64,000 nt of DNA from assembly GCF_019711565.1 (NCBI RefSeq), contig NZ_JAIGNN010000003.1, forward strand, positions 62,001-126,000, given 5' to 3'. The stretch is from Qipengyuania proteolytica. Its GTDB lineage: Bacteria; Pseudomonadota; Alphaproteobacteria; Sphingomonadales; Sphingomonadaceae. The notes below the pieces were generated by a model. That model saw only the letters and a list, made by a program, of their open reading frames with translations. It was not told where the DNA came from and ran no database searches. Both the position numbers and the translations under genes were made by a program. Shown in pieces: positions 8,582-17,040 of this stretch; position 1 is the stretch's first letter; every line of letters starts with the position of its first letter.

Positions 8582-9523
8582 TCAGGCCAGATTGATCTCG
8601 CGCAGGCGCTGCAACAGGAACTCGTGGCTCGAGATGGTAGCCGGGTGATCGTCCGGATGCTCCGGATCGATGCATTGGGGCAGCGTTTCGATGACGTAAT
8701 CCGGGCGGAAGTGCAGGAAGAACGGCATCGAATAGCGCGCGCGGTAAGCCGCCTCGCCCCGCGGATTGACCACACGGTGGGTCGTCGAGCGCAGCTGCCC
8801 GTTGGTCAGCCGGTCGAGCATGTCGCCGATATTGACCACCAGCGCGCCTTCCGGCGGATCGATGGCGAGCCACTCACCCTGTGCGGTCAGGAGCTCGAGA
8901 CCCGCCTCTTCAGCACCCAGCAGCAAGGTGATCGTGTTGATGTCACCATGCGCAGCGGCGCGGATCGCGCCTTCGGCCTCGGCCCCCTCGAGCGGCGGGT
9001 AGCGCAGCAGGCGCATCACCGAATTGCCGTCCTCGACCGTTGCGGCGAAGAAGTCGCGCTCCAGGCCCAAGTGCAACGCGATGCCTTCGAGCACGCGGCC
9101 ACCGGCTTCCTCGAAGGCAGAGTAAAGCTCGGTGAAGGTCTCGCGAAAGCCCTCGACTTCCGTCGGCCAGACATTGTCGGCCATATATTGCGCGAGGTCG
9201 TGACCCGCAGGCAGTTCGCGCCCGACGTGCCAGAATTCCTTGAGGTCGTGGACCTTGGCGTCCTTGGCCTTTTCCGTGCCGAAGGGGGTGTAGCCGCGCG
9301 CTCCACCGCCACCGGGGATATGGTAGGCACGCTTGGTTTCGTCGGGCAGCGCGAAGAAGGCTTTCGACATCGCCTCCGCGCGGTCGATGAGGTCCTGCGG
9401 GATGCCGTGGTCGCGGATAACGGCAAAGCCATATTCCTCGAAGCTGCGGCCCAGTTCGTCGGCAATGCTCTCGAGCGGCTGTGCCAGCGACACAACCGCG
9501 ATTTCGGATTTCGATTCGGTCAT
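8582..9523 (-). CDS. Isopenicillin N synthase-like 2-oxoglutarate/Fe(II) dioxygenase
   Basis: A 313-residue soluble non-haem iron oxygenase. It has the N-terminal DIOX_N-type region (about residues 8-130, with FEEYGFAVIRDHGIP) and the C-terminal 2OG-Fe(II) core. Iron ligands are visible as HGD (His192, Asp194) and the distal His249 in STTHRVVNP; Arg263 in RYSMPFF is the expected 2-oxoglutarate contact. ATG 9523 gives the normal family N-terminus and lies 11 bases after the nupC stop, so the two are probably co-transcribed. The family contains enzymes of many specificities. Pairing with a nucleoside importer suggests a nucleoside- or base-derived substrate, but that is inference. Confidence 0.85.
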   Translation of the reverse strand: MTESKSEIAVVSLAQPLESIADELGRSFEEYGFAVIRDHGIPQDLIDRAEAMSKAFFALPDETKRAYHIPGGGGARGYTPFGTEKAKDAKVHDLKEFWHVGRELPAGHDLAQYMADNVWPTEVEGFRETFTELYSAFEEAGGRVLEGIALHLGLERDFFAATVEDGNSVMRLLRYPPLEGAEAEGAIRAAAHGDINTITLLLGAEEAGLELLTAQGEWLAIDPPEGALVVNIGDMLDRLTNGQLRSTTHRVVNPRGEAAYRARYSMPFFLHFRPDYVIETLPQCIDPEHPDDHPATISSHEFLLQRLREINLA

Positions 9524-9534
9524 GGACGCGCCCT

Positions 9535-10854
9535 TTAATACGGGAGGAAGAGGCCCGCCAGTGCGGCGCTCATCAGATTGGCTAGGCTGCCGGCGGCGAG
9601 CGCCCTCAGCCCGAGCCGCGCGATCACGGGACGCTGGTTGGGCGCAAGGCCGCCGGTCACCGCCATCTGGATTGCGATCGAGCTGAAATTGGCGAAGCCG
9701 CACAGCGCGAAGGTGATGATGGCGCGGCTACGTTCCGATAGCGCAGAGGCATCCATCGCACCGAGATCGATGAAGGCAACGAATTCGTTGAGCACGATCT
9801 TGGTGCCGAACAATCCGCCCGCCGCGCCTGCCTGCTCCCACGGAATGCCGATGAGGTACATGACCGGAGCGAAGACCCAGCCAAGCAACATCTGGAAGCT
9901 CAGCTCGCCATAGCCGAACAGCCCGCCGACCCAGCCGAGCAGGCCGTTGGCGAGCGCCACCAGCGCGACGAAGGCCAGCACCATCGCCCCCACCGCCACG
10001 GCCAGCTTGACGCCGGTCTGCGCGCCCTGCGCCGCAGCCTCGATCACATTGGCGGGCTTGTGTCCCTCCTCGAAGGTCTCGGCCACCTCGACCTCGTGCG
10101 GCTTGTCGCCTTCGGTGATCGCTGCCGGCCCGTCGCCGCTGATACGGGTTTTCGGGAGGGCCAGCTCGCCTTCCGCCTCGGGAGAAGCCTCGCCTTCGTC
10201 GGGCATGATGATCTTCGCCATCAGGATGCCACCCGGCGCCGACATGAAGGCCGCGGCGAGCAGGAACGGCAGGTAATCGTTGCCGAGCAGGCCCGCATAG
10301 GCCGCCAGGATCGTGCCCGCGACACCGGCCATGCCGACGCTCATCAGCGTGAACAGGCGCGAGGGCGCGAGCGCAGCGAGATAGGGGCGCACGACCAGCG
10401 GGCTTTCGGACTGGCCGACGAAAATATTCGCCGCCGCGCCGAGGCTCTCGACCTTGCTGATCCCGGTCACCAAGCCGATCGCCCCGCCGACCCAGCGCAC
10501 CACGCGCTGCATGATGCCGAGGTGGTAGAGGATCGAAACCAGCGCGGCGAAGAAGATGATCACCGGCAACGCGCCCAGCGCGAAGGTGTTGGCCAGCGGG
10601 TTGGTCTCGTTCGGTCCGAACAGGAATTGCGTGCCCTGGTCGGCATAGGAGAGCAGCGCCGCGACGCCGTTCGCCATGCCCTGGATCACCGCCCTGCCCC
10701 CGCTGGTGCCGAGCACGAGGAACGCCATCAGCGCTTGCAAGGCAAAGGCAGCCCCGACGATCCGCAGCTTGATGCGCTTCTTGCCCACAGAAAGGAGGAA
10801 GGCGATCAGCAGGATCGCCAGAATGCCGACGATATTGATCAGTATTGGCGGCAT
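9535..10854 (-). CDS. Concentrative nucleoside transporter, NupC/CNT family
   Basis: A 439-residue inner-membrane cation/nucleoside symporter with about ten membrane segments. Seen: the N-terminal CNT pair ([20 protein letters not shown]), the gate-like core with [11 protein letters not shown], the highly conserved [14 protein letters not shown], a charged cytoplasmic insertion (about residues 215-265), and the C-terminal core with EFVAFIDLG and [14 protein letters not shown], which matches the family's nucleoside-binding helices. The length fits the bacterial long form. It is first in a two-gene unit with the downstream 2-oxoglutarate oxygenase. Substrate range (purine versus pyrimidine nucleosides) cannot be read here. 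Confidence 0.9.
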   Translation of the reverse strand: MPPILINIVGILAILLIAFLLSVGKKRIKLRIVGAAFALQALMAFLVLGTSGGRAVIQGMANGVAALLSYADQGTQFLFGPNETNPLANTFALGALPVIIFFAALVSILYHLGIMQRVVRWVGGAIGLVTGISKVESLGAAANIFVGQSESPLVVRPYLAALAPSRLFTLMSVGMAGVAGTILAAYAGLLGNDYLPFLLAAAFMSAPGGILMAKIIMPDEGEASPEAEGELALPKTRISGDGPAAITEGDKPHEVEVAETFEEGHKPANVIEAAAQGAQTGVKLAVAVGAMVLAFVALVALANGLLGWVGGLFGYGELSFQMLLGWVFAPVMYLIGIPWEQAGAAGGLFGTKIVLNEFVAFIDLGAMDASALSERSRAIITFALCGFANFSSIAIQMAVTGGLAPNQRPVIARLGLRALAAGSLANLMSAALAGLFLPY

Positions 10855-11002
10855 GCGGTTCGGTCCCCCGGATTAGCGCGACCCCGTTCGTGGCGGGACA
10901 AGTTGCGGATGAAATCAGGCGCTGTCTTGCGCGTGGCGGGCGCTTAGTCAATTTTCGCGGCCCAGTCAGCACCAGCCTTTGAACAACCTGCAAGGAAACC
11001 GC

Positions 11003-11689
11003 ATGTCGGACGCCATCGCCAATGAAACCCGCCTTGCGGCGGCCGCCATGCCGCGCGGCCTGTTCGTCTATACGCTGCTCTATGGCGGGATGACGGTGCT
11101 GGCGGGCGTGCTCGCGTACAAGCAAGTGCAGTTGTACCCGACGGACCTCGCCGTCGAAGCCGGCATCTTCGCCTTCCTGCTGCTGGTGGTCATCTCCAGC
11201 ACGATCGCGCAACTTTACGGAGAGAAACTGGCGAAGCGCATCGTGTGGTGGGGTTTCGTCCCGCTGCTGATCGCGTCCCTGCTCATGCAGCTGGTGCTTA
11301 ACCTTCCTGCCTCTACCGAAATGGTCGAGTTCCGGGGCGACGATCTGGCCGCATTCGAACGGGTGCATGCGACCTTGTGGCGCGTGTGGATGGCGGGCCC
11401 GGCGGCCTATCTCGTTTCGCTCCTGCTCAACGTCTGGATCTTCTCGCGCCTGAGGGGAAGTGCCGAAGGGGGCACTGTCTCGCTGATGGTACGCGGGGCG
11501 ATCGCCAGCGCGCTCAGCCAGGCGATCGATTCGGTGATTTTCGTTACGCTCGCATTCTACGGGCTGTTCGACATCACCAATCTGCTGATCGGCCAGGTGC
11601 TGGCCAAGGTGGCGCTCAGCCTCGTGCTGGTACCGTTCCTGATCACCGCCGGGGTGGCGTTCGCCAAGCGGCTCGACGCCTCGGCCTAG
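11003..11689 (+). CDS. VUT/YhhQ family queuosine-precursor transporter
   Basis: A 228-residue inner-membrane protein with about six hydrophobic helices, resembling the VUT family that imports preQ0/preQ1 or queuine for tRNA modification. Features: FVYTLLYGGMTVLAGVLAYKQV, then SSTIAQLYGEKLAKRIVWWGF, and the C-terminal ASALSQAIDSVIFVTLAFYG helix typical of the family. ATG 11003 is preferred over an ATG at 10979 because AAGGA lies 6 bases before it. The 148-base upstream gap holds no recognisable preQ1 riboswitch. It converges on the YetF-like gene with a 4-base overlap of stops. Family call is good; substrate is by family knowledge. Confidence 0.8.
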   Translation: MSDAIANETRLAAAAMPRGLFVYTLLYGGMTVLAGVLAYKQVQLYPTDLAVEAGIFAFLLLVVISSTIAQLYGEKLAKRIVWWGFVPLLIASLLMQLVLNLPASTEMVEFRGDDLAAFERVHATLWRVWMAGPAAYLVSLLLNVWIFSRLRGSAEGGTVSLMVRGAIASALSQAIDSVIFVTLAFYGLFDITNLLIGQVLAKVALSLVLVPFLITAGVAFAKRLDASA

Positions 11690-12201
11690 GCACTCTCGAC
11701 GTCTTCCACCACGCGCGGATCCAGCCGCTCCCCGTGCAGCACCGAGACGTCGCCGGTCGCTTCGAGAACGACCGCGCGCACCTCGTCGAAATGCAGCGCA
11801 TTGGCTTCGCGCAGCTTGGCGATGAGATCACTGTGCGCGACGCGGGTCCGGGCGAGCGCCTTTTCGTCGATCACCCCGTCGCGCATCAGGAAAACGGGCT
11901 TGTTTTCCATCGCGCTTTGGGCGGCCTCCGATTTGCGCCGCAGCAAGGCAGCCGTCACCTGAAGCAGGAAGAGCGCGACAATCGCCACCATGATCTGAGC
12001 GAAGCCCGTCCATTCGCTCGCCTGGCTGGCACCCGCAAGCAGCGAGCCCAGCGCGACCGTCATGACGAAATCGAAATTCGTCATCTTGGACAGCGATCTG
12101 AGCCCTACGATCCGGATTAGCAGGACGATCCAGACGAGCGCCAGTGTCGTGAGGACCACGCCGCGGGCGGCGATATCGAGCCAGGTTTCTGCGAAGAACA
12201 T
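11686..12201 (-). CDS. YetF/DUF421-like membrane protein
   Basis: A 171-residue protein. Three N-terminal membrane segments (roughly residues 8-85) contain the family hallmark GLRSLSKMTNFDFVMTVALGS. A cytoplasmic YetF-type domain follows (NKPVFLMRDGVIDEKALARTRVAHSDLIAKLRE...). Biochemical function of the family is not established. ATG 12201 is the start that begins at the membrane region; earlier in-frame codons give Arg/Pro-rich sequence unlike the family. It follows the radical SAM gene by 47 bases on the same strand and may be read from that operon. Confidence 0.78.
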   Translation of the reverse strand: MFFAETWLDIAARGVVLTTLALVWIVLLIRIVGLRSLSKMTNFDFVMTVALGSLLAGASQASEWTGFAQIMVAIVALFLLQVTAALLRRKSEAAQSAMENKPVFLMRDGVIDEKALARTRVAHSDLIAKLREANALHFDEVRAVVLEATGDVSVLHGERLDPRVVEDVESA

Positions 12202-12248
12202 GTCCCGGCAACGAACGGGCGCGACAATCCTTCCCGGGCAACCGCCCG

Positions 12249-13235
12249 TCAGGCTGAACAGCTCGCTCCGCCCAGCACACAGAAACGCGCGCAGTGGGGG
12301 TGGTTGAGTGCAATCTCCCGCGCAGCACCCGACAGTGTCTCGCCCAGATCGAACCCGGGATCGTAGGGGATGAGCGTGCAGGCGACGATACGCGGTCCGG
12401 GCTGCCCCTTGCGGTGGACGACCATGCGGCTGCTGGCGCACATGATATCGGCAGGCGACTTGCCGAGGATGTCCCAGCAGGCGGTCGTGATCTCGGCAAT
12501 ATCCTTGTCGGCGTCCATCTCGGGGAAAAGGACGAGACGCGCGGGGTTCGACGCATCGATTGCAATGCCTTCGCGCTCGAACAGCTCGGCATAGGCTGCG
12601 CGCGCCTCTGCTTCGCCTTCCCCCGGCAGAAGCCGCCCGGCGACGGCGATGGAAAAGCCGCTGGCCGACAGCCAGCGCAATCCGTCCAGCGCGGGCTCCC
12701 AGCTGCGGGCACCGCGCTCGCCTTCATGCACCGCCTTCGTGTGATGGTCGAGGCTGACGCGCAGGGTCAGCCGGTCGCCGTGCCGCTCGCGCAGGGCAAG
12801 CAGTGCCGTTTCATGGCGGCGCATCGGCTTCATCGCATTGGTCAGCACCAGCGCTTCGAACCCGCGCGCGAGGGCATCTTCCAGCATTCCGAGCATGTCC
12901 GGATTCATGAACGGCTCGCCGCCGGTGAAACCGATTTCGCGGGTACCCATCGCCTGCGCCTCGTCGAGAAAGCGCATCGCATCGGCCGCGCGCAGATAGA
13001 GCAGCGCGTCATTGGTCGGGCTGCTCTCGATGTAGCAGGTCGCACAGGCGAGATTGCACAGCGTCCCGGTGTTGAGCCACAGCGTGTCGAGCCGGGTCAG
13101 GGCAACATGCGCGCGCGGTTCGCCCTTGGCGGTGACCTGCGGGTCGGCAAACTTTTCGGTCGGCAAGGCAGCCGCTTCGACCGCGAAAGGCGACGGCCCC
13201 GCAGGCGCAGTGCGGCTCTTGCTGCGCATCGCCAT
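12249..13235 (-). CDS. Radical SAM enzyme of unknown target
   Basis: A 328-residue protein. The [4Fe-4S]/SAM motif CNLACATC lies near residue 60, preceded by LDTLWLNTG, and is followed by a GFTGGEPFMNP glycine-rich SAM-binding strand. A Cys cluster near the C-terminus (CARFCVLGGASC) could hold an auxiliary cluster or a substrate thiol. The start overlaps the stop of the preceding oxidoreductase gene (TGATG), which indicates translational coupling. The neighbourhood contains both transferase families known as radical-SAM/selenodomain-associated transferases 1 and 2, so it may belong to a related pathway. It lacks the selenocysteine-domain layout of ArsS-type proteins as far as can be seen. Substrate unknown. 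Confidence 0.82.
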   Translation of the reverse strand: MAMRSKSRTAPAGPSPFAVEAAALPTEKFADPQVTAKGEPRAHVALTRLDTLWLNTGTLCNLACATCYIESSPTNDALLYLRAADAMRFLDEAQAMGTREIGFTGGEPFMNPDMLGMLEDALARGFEALVLTNAMKPMRRHETALLALRERHGDRLTLRVSLDHHTKAVHEGERGARSWEPALDGLRWLSASGFSIAVAGRLLPGEGEAEARAAYAELFEREGIAIDASNPARLVLFPEMDADKDIAEITTACWDILGKSPADIMCASSRMVVHRKGQPGPRIVACTLIPYDPGFDLGETLSGAAREIALNHPHCARFCVLGGASCSA

Positions 13236-14653
13236 CAGGCGAAGGTCCGGCGAATCTTCGCGACGAGGCCGGCATATTTTTTCGGCAGGCTACCGAAGAC
13301 GGTCGGCTCCCACGCGCTGAAGGCGGCGGCCTTCGAGATTTCGCTGCGGGTCGGATAGCTGATGATCGCACTGCCGAGCGCGAAGGTGCTGCTCTTGCCA
13401 CTGATCGTCTGGGTGAACGGCAGCAGCAATTCGCCCGCGTTCTTCCCGACGATGCTGACGCCGAGGACCTTCTTGCCCTTGAGCACCATCTTCATGTGAC
13501 CCTTGGTGTAGCCTTCCGCAACGGCGCGCTCGTTCTCGGAGAATTCCTCCTTCACGACGGTCACGGCGTCGCCATGCTTGTCGCGTGCCTCGGCTTCGGT
13601 CAGACCGATCTGCGCGACTTCGGGCTCGGTATAGGTGACCCACGGGAGCGCGGTGAAATCGACCTTGGTCGGCAGGCCGGTGACGATCTCCAGCGCGACG
13701 TTCGACCCCTCATAGCCCGACACATGCGTCAGCCGCGGCCCCTCGCGGCAATCGCCGATAGCGTAGATGCCCTTGACCGAGGTCCGGCGGCGCGCGTCGG
13801 TGGCGAAGCCGTTGCGGCCCGTGGCGATGCCGATCTCTTCGGCGCCGAAGCCGGACACCCGCGCCTTGCGACCTACCGCGATCAGCAGGTGCGTTCCGGT
13901 GACGCATTCGCCGCCATCGGTGTAGACGTGGACCTTGTCGCCATCGGCTTCGACCTTCTCGGCCTTGCCCGTGATGAAGCGGACCTCTTCGGATTTCATG
14001 ACGTCGATCACTACGTCGACCGACTCCGGATCATCCCGCCCCATCGGCCTGTCGGGCTCGATGACGGTGACTTCGCTGCCAAGGCGGCGGAACGCCTGCG
14101 CCATTTCCATGCCGATTACCCCGCCGCCGATGATGACGAGGTGGCCGGGCTGTTCGGTCAGGTCGAATAGGTTCTCGTTAGTCAGGTAGGGCACGCCGTC
14201 CAGACCGGGGATCGGCGGCACGAGGGGCTCGGACCCGGTTGCGATCACGATCCGCGGCGCGCGCAGCGTGCGTCCGCCAACCTCCACCGTCTGCCTGCCG
14301 GTGATGCGGGCATGATCGAGGAACACCTCGCAGCCCATCTCCTCGAAGGTTTCCTTGGAATCATGGTGCTCGATCCCGGCGATGGCATCGCGGATATGCT
14401 GGTGCACACCCGACCAGTCGACCTGCGGCGCGGCCAGCGTTACGCCGAACCGCTTCTCCTCGCGCGCCTCGGCTGCACGTTTGGCCGCGGTGAGCAGCGC
14501 CTTCGACGGCACGCAGCCGTTGTTGAGGCACTCGCCGCCCATCTTGTGGCCTTCGATCAGCGCCACCTCGAGGCCGAACAGCGCACAGCCTCCGGCAGCG
14601 GTCAGCCCTGCGGCCCCGCCGCCGATCACGATCACGTCATGGGTGAATTTCAT
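13235..14653 (-). CDS. FAD-dependent pyridine nucleotide-disulfide oxidoreductase (mercuric reductase/LpdA-like)
   Basis: A 472-residue flavoprotein. The FAD-binding GGGAAGL motif is at the N-terminus, followed by the redox-active disulfide in GGECLNNGCVPSKALL (about residues 40-55), a second Rossmann fold with GGGVIGMEMAQAF, the ATG-type AIGDCREGPRLTH FAD contact, and a dimerisation domain. The usual lipoamide dehydrogenase C-terminal His-Pro-Glu catalytic motif is not seen; this end reads SYPTRSEISKAAAFSAWEP, as in mercuric-reductase-like or stand-alone oxidoreductases. No N-terminal metal-binding domain and no mer genes are present. It is coupled by TGATG to the radical SAM gene, so it may supply electrons or reduce a disulfide for that enzyme (inference). 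Confidence 0.87.
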   Translation of the reverse strand: MKFTHDVIVIGGGAAGLTAAGGCALFGLEVALIEGHKMGGECLNNGCVPSKALLTAAKRAAEAREEKRFGVTLAAPQVDWSGVHQHIRDAIAGIEHHDSKETFEEMGCEVFLDHARITGRQTVEVGGRTLRAPRIVIATGSEPLVPPIPGLDGVPYLTNENLFDLTEQPGHLVIIGGGVIGMEMAQAFRRLGSEVTVIEPDRPMGRDDPESVDVVIDVMKSEEVRFITGKAEKVEADGDKVHVYTDGGECVTGTHLLIAVGRKARVSGFGAEEIGIATGRNGFATDARRRTSVKGIYAIGDCREGPRLTHVSGYEGSNVALEIVTGLPTKVDFTALPWVTYTEPEVAQIGLTEAEARDKHGDAVTVVKEEFSENERAVAEGYTKGHMKMVLKGKKVLGVSIVGKNAGELLLPFTQTISGKSSTFALGSAIISYPTRSEISKAAAFSAWEPTVFGSLPKKYAGLVAKIRRTFA

Positions 14654-14728
14654 CGCTTGTCCCGTAACCCAAATCGCCTAGGAAGCGAACCACTTCGCAA
14701 CCCGCGCTATTGTTGAGGGGCATTCGTC

Positions 14729-15745
14729 ATCGCGAGCATACTGGTTACGGGTGCCGCCGGTCTGGTCGGGGGCGAGGTCTGCGCGCGGCTGGTGAAGGCG
14801 GGGCACCGCGTGACGGCGCTGGTGCATCGCAATCCGGATGTGCTCGCAAATGACGGCAGGCTCGTCCCGGCAAAGGCTCTGCAAGGCGATGTGTCCAAGC
14901 CGCAATTCGGGTGGGATAACGAGCTCGCTGGCAGGGTCGCCGAGGCCCACGACCTGCTGATCCATTGCGCTGCGACGGTACGCTTCGATCTGGACGAGGC
15001 CGATTACCAGCTAGTGAATGTCGAAGGCACATCCAACGCGCTGGCGTTGGCCGAAGCGGACGGGATGGACTTTCTGCACGTCTCGACCGCCTATGTCTGT
15101 GGCCAGCGCGACGGCGCGATCCGCGAGGACGAGCCGTTGCCCGACAGCGGCTTCGCCAATGGCTATGAAGCGAGCAAGGCGGCGGGTGAGCGGAAGGTGC
15201 GGGCGAGTGGGCTGCGCTGGGCGGTAGCGCGGCCCTCGATCGTCGTCGGCGAATACGCCACCGGCGCAATCCGCCAGTTCGACACGACCTATGCCGCGTT
15301 CAAGCTGATCGCCGAAGGCCGCGTCCGGCACATGCCCGCGCGTGCGGGCGCGACGCTCGATTTCGTGCCGATCGACCATGTGGCGGCGGGAATCGTCGCG
15401 CTGGCCGAGCGGATGGACACAGCGGCAGGTGGCACGTTTCATCTGGTTTCCGGCCAGCCTTTGCCAGTCGAGCATTTCACCGGCGCCATCGGCGAATTCC
15501 CGCATTTTCACGAGCCACAACTGGTTCAACCCGAGGATTTCGATCCCGCCACCCTGCCCGCGCTCGAACGGCGGCTCTTCAACCGCATCGCTGGCCTCTA
15601 TGCGAGCTATTTTCAGCGCGATCCGCATTTCGACGATAGCGCCTTTCGCGAGGTCACCGGTCTCGCCTGCCCCGATACCGGCGAAGCCTATATCCGCCGG
15701 CTGATCGAGCATTGCATCGCGGTCGGCTTCCTGCCTGCAGCCTAG
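14729..15745 (+). CDS. NAD-dependent epimerase/dehydratase with a probable AUC start codon
   Basis: A short-chain dehydrogenase of the extended type, about 338 residues. The NAD-binding Rossmann motif ILVTGAAGLVGG begins directly after the proposed start. Downstream are DLLIHCAATVRFD, the STAYVCGQ segment and the catalytic-type Y-x3-K in GYEASKAAGE. There is no ATG, GTG or TTG between the in-frame stop at 14714 and the GTG at 14792, and starting at 14792 would delete the glycine motif. ATC at 14729 has GAGGGG 8 bases upstream and gives the normal family N-terminus; ATA 14738 and CTG 14741 are alternatives. A single-base mutation or sequence error of ATG to ATC would look the same. Substrate unknown; possibly sugar nucleotide or related, given the adjacent glycosyltransferase. 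Confidence 0.75.
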   Translation: MASILVTGAAGLVGGEVCARLVKAGHRVTALVHRNPDVLANDGRLVPAKALQGDVSKPQFGWDNELAGRVAEAHDLLIHCAATVRFDLDEADYQLVNVEGTSNALALAEADGMDFLHVSTAYVCGQRDGAIREDEPLPDSGFANGYEASKAAGERKVRASGLRWAVARPSIVVGEYATGAIRQFDTTYAAFKLIAEGRVRHMPARAGATLDFVPIDHVAAGIVALAERMDTAAGGTFHLVSGQPLPVEHFTGAIGEFPHFHEPQLVQPEDFDPATLPALERRLFNRIAGLYASYFQRDPHFDDSAFREVTGLACPDTGEAYIRRLIEHCIAVGFLPAA

Positions 15746-16464
15746 CGCACGTCGGGATAGTGCTTCGCCATCCGGTCGCGCAGGCCGAAGGCCCAGAGCA
15801 TGCCGACCTTGAAGTAGATCCAGTTAGCCTTGAGCGGCCCCCAGGCGGCGATCCGGCGATCCGAGGTCACCGCCCAGCGTGGCACCATGCGGATCCGGCC
15901 CAGCCGCGCGAATTTCACGCACAGGTCCGCCTCTTCCATCACCGCATCGCCGGGGGTGCAGCCGCCGACCTTGAGGAAATCGGCCTTCCGGAAGAACATC
16001 GCATGGTCGCCGAACAGCAGGCGCACGCCGCGGACGAACAGGTGCGGCCGGGTGATGAGCGGGGCGTACCAGGTCTTGATCCAGTTGTGCGCCGTGGTGA
16101 ACCAGCGGGTCTTGTGCGGCCCCTTGATGAGCGGCGTGAAGCTGGCGAGCGCAACCCGCGTGTCGGCCAGCGTCGCCTCGATCACCCCGACCATGTCCTT
16201 GGGTGGCAGCGTATCGGCGTGGACGATGCACACGAGATCGCCCGTCGCCTGCGCGACTCCATGATTGACCTGCAGCGCCCGGCCCCGCTCGCTGGCGAGC
16301 ACGCGCCAACCCGCCGCTTCGGCAAGCGACACGGTCGAATCCCCGCTGCCGCCGTCGACCAGCAGGATTTCGGCGGCTTGCGGTTCGAGCGCGGCCAGAT
16401 GCGCGATCAGCGCGGGCAGCGCCGCTTCCTCGTCGAGGACCGGGACCACGATGCTAACGCTCAT
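15742..16464 (-). CDS. Family-2 glycosyltransferase, radical-SAM-associated transferase 2 type
   Basis: A 240-residue GT-A fold enzyme. Seen: SIVVPVLDEEAALPALIAHL at the N-terminus, LLVDGGSGDST, the metal-binding HADTLPP in place of the usual DxD, and a C-terminal EEADLCVKFARLG region with amphipathic and hydrophobic helices. The style matches the TIGR04283 family, often encoded beside a DUF2064 transferase and a radical SAM protein. The ATG overlaps the upstream stop as ATGA, which fixes the start. The 3' end overlaps the convergent epimerase gene by 4 bases. The family is linked to arsenosugar biosynthesis in some genomes; whether that holds here is open because no arsM or arsS is visible. 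Confidence 0.82.
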   Translation of the reverse strand: MSVSIVVPVLDEEAALPALIAHLAALEPQAAEILLVDGGSGDSTVSLAEAAGWRVLASERGRALQVNHGVAQATGDLVCIVHADTLPPKDMVGVIEATLADTRVALASFTPLIKGPHKTRWFTTAHNWIKTWYAPLITRPHLFVRGVRLLFGDHAMFFRKADFLKVGGCTPGDAVMEEADLCVKFARLGRIRMVPRWAVTSDRRIAAWGPLKANWIYFKVGMLWAFGLRDRMAKHYPDVR

Positions 16465-17036
16465 TGCAACTCGGGCCATTGCGCGAGGTCTTCGGGCGTA
16501 TCGATGTCCGACAGTTCGGGCAGGACCGCCGGCCCCAGCCGGTGCGCCGCCAGCCGCTTCAGGGTTTCTTCAAAGACCGTCGAGGTGCTCCATTCCATGT
16601 CGTCGAACAGCCACGGCAGCGGCTCGCTGAATCCGATCAGGTAATACCCGCCATCGATCGCCGGTCCGATCACGACCGAGCGGTCGTCAAGTGCGCCAGC
16701 CGCGGCCTTCAACAAGGCCGCGCTCATGCTCGGGCAATCGCTGCCGATGATCAGCGCCGGCCCTTCGACCCGCGCCATGCGCGCGCCGAGATCGCCATCG
16801 CCCTGATGGACCACCGCAACGTCGGTACCGAACAGCGCGTGGAAGGCCGCGATCTCGCCGCCCGTCACGCGCAGTTCGAAATCGAGCCCGCTCGCCTTGG
16901 CTTCCTCGACCGTCCGGGCGAGCAGCCGCGCATAGAGCCGTGCTGCGCCCTCTGCACCGAGCGCGGGGATGAGCCGAGTCTTCGCCTTCCCCGGAACCGG
17001 CAGACGCGCGAAAATGCTGAGCCTCGGTGCCGTCAC
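16461..17036 (-). CDS. DUF2064 (radical-SAM-associated transferase 1) glycosyl/nucleotidyl transferase
   Basis: A 191-residue soluble protein with a nucleotide-sugar transferase-like fold. Seen: RLSIFARLPVPGKAKTRL at the N-terminus, GPALIIGSDCPSM in the centre, and IGPAIDGGYYLIGF, all hallmarks of TIGR04282/DUF2064. GTG 17036, just after the upstream lipoprotein stop, gives exactly the usual N-terminus; ATG 17081 would add 15 residues inside the upstream gene. ATGA coupling to the glycosyltransferase downstream shows the pair is expressed together. It resembles nucleotidyltransferases such as CofC in core motifs, but the reaction is not established. Confidence 0.8.
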   Translation of the reverse strand: MTAPRLSIFARLPVPGKAKTRLIPALGAEGAARLYARLLARTVEEAKASGLDFELRVTGGEIAAFHALFGTDVAVVHQGDGDLGARMARVEGPALIIGSDCPSMSAALLKAAAGALDDRSVVIGPAIDGGYYLIGFSEPLPWLFDDMEWSTSTVFEETLKRLAAHRLGPAVLPELSDIDTPEDLAQWPELQ

Positions 17037-17040
17037 GCCG

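Noticed and set aside
10855-11002. preQ1 riboswitch upstream of the queuosine-precursor transporter
   Set aside because: No recognisable preQ1-I or preQ1-II aptamer sequence in the 148 bases; only a normal ribosome site is seen.
9728-11368. Minus-strand open frame running through nupC in another frame
   Set aside because: Arg/Gly/Ala low-complexity product; nupC in the correct frame has clear transporter helices.
12249-13235. Calling the radical SAM protein ArsS
   Set aside because: No C-terminal selenodomain-type layout is seen and no arsM or arsR is adjacent, despite the two associated transferase families.
13235-14653. Calling the flavoprotein merA
   Set aside because: No N-terminal metal-binding domain, no C-terminal vicinal Cys pair and no mer genes nearby.
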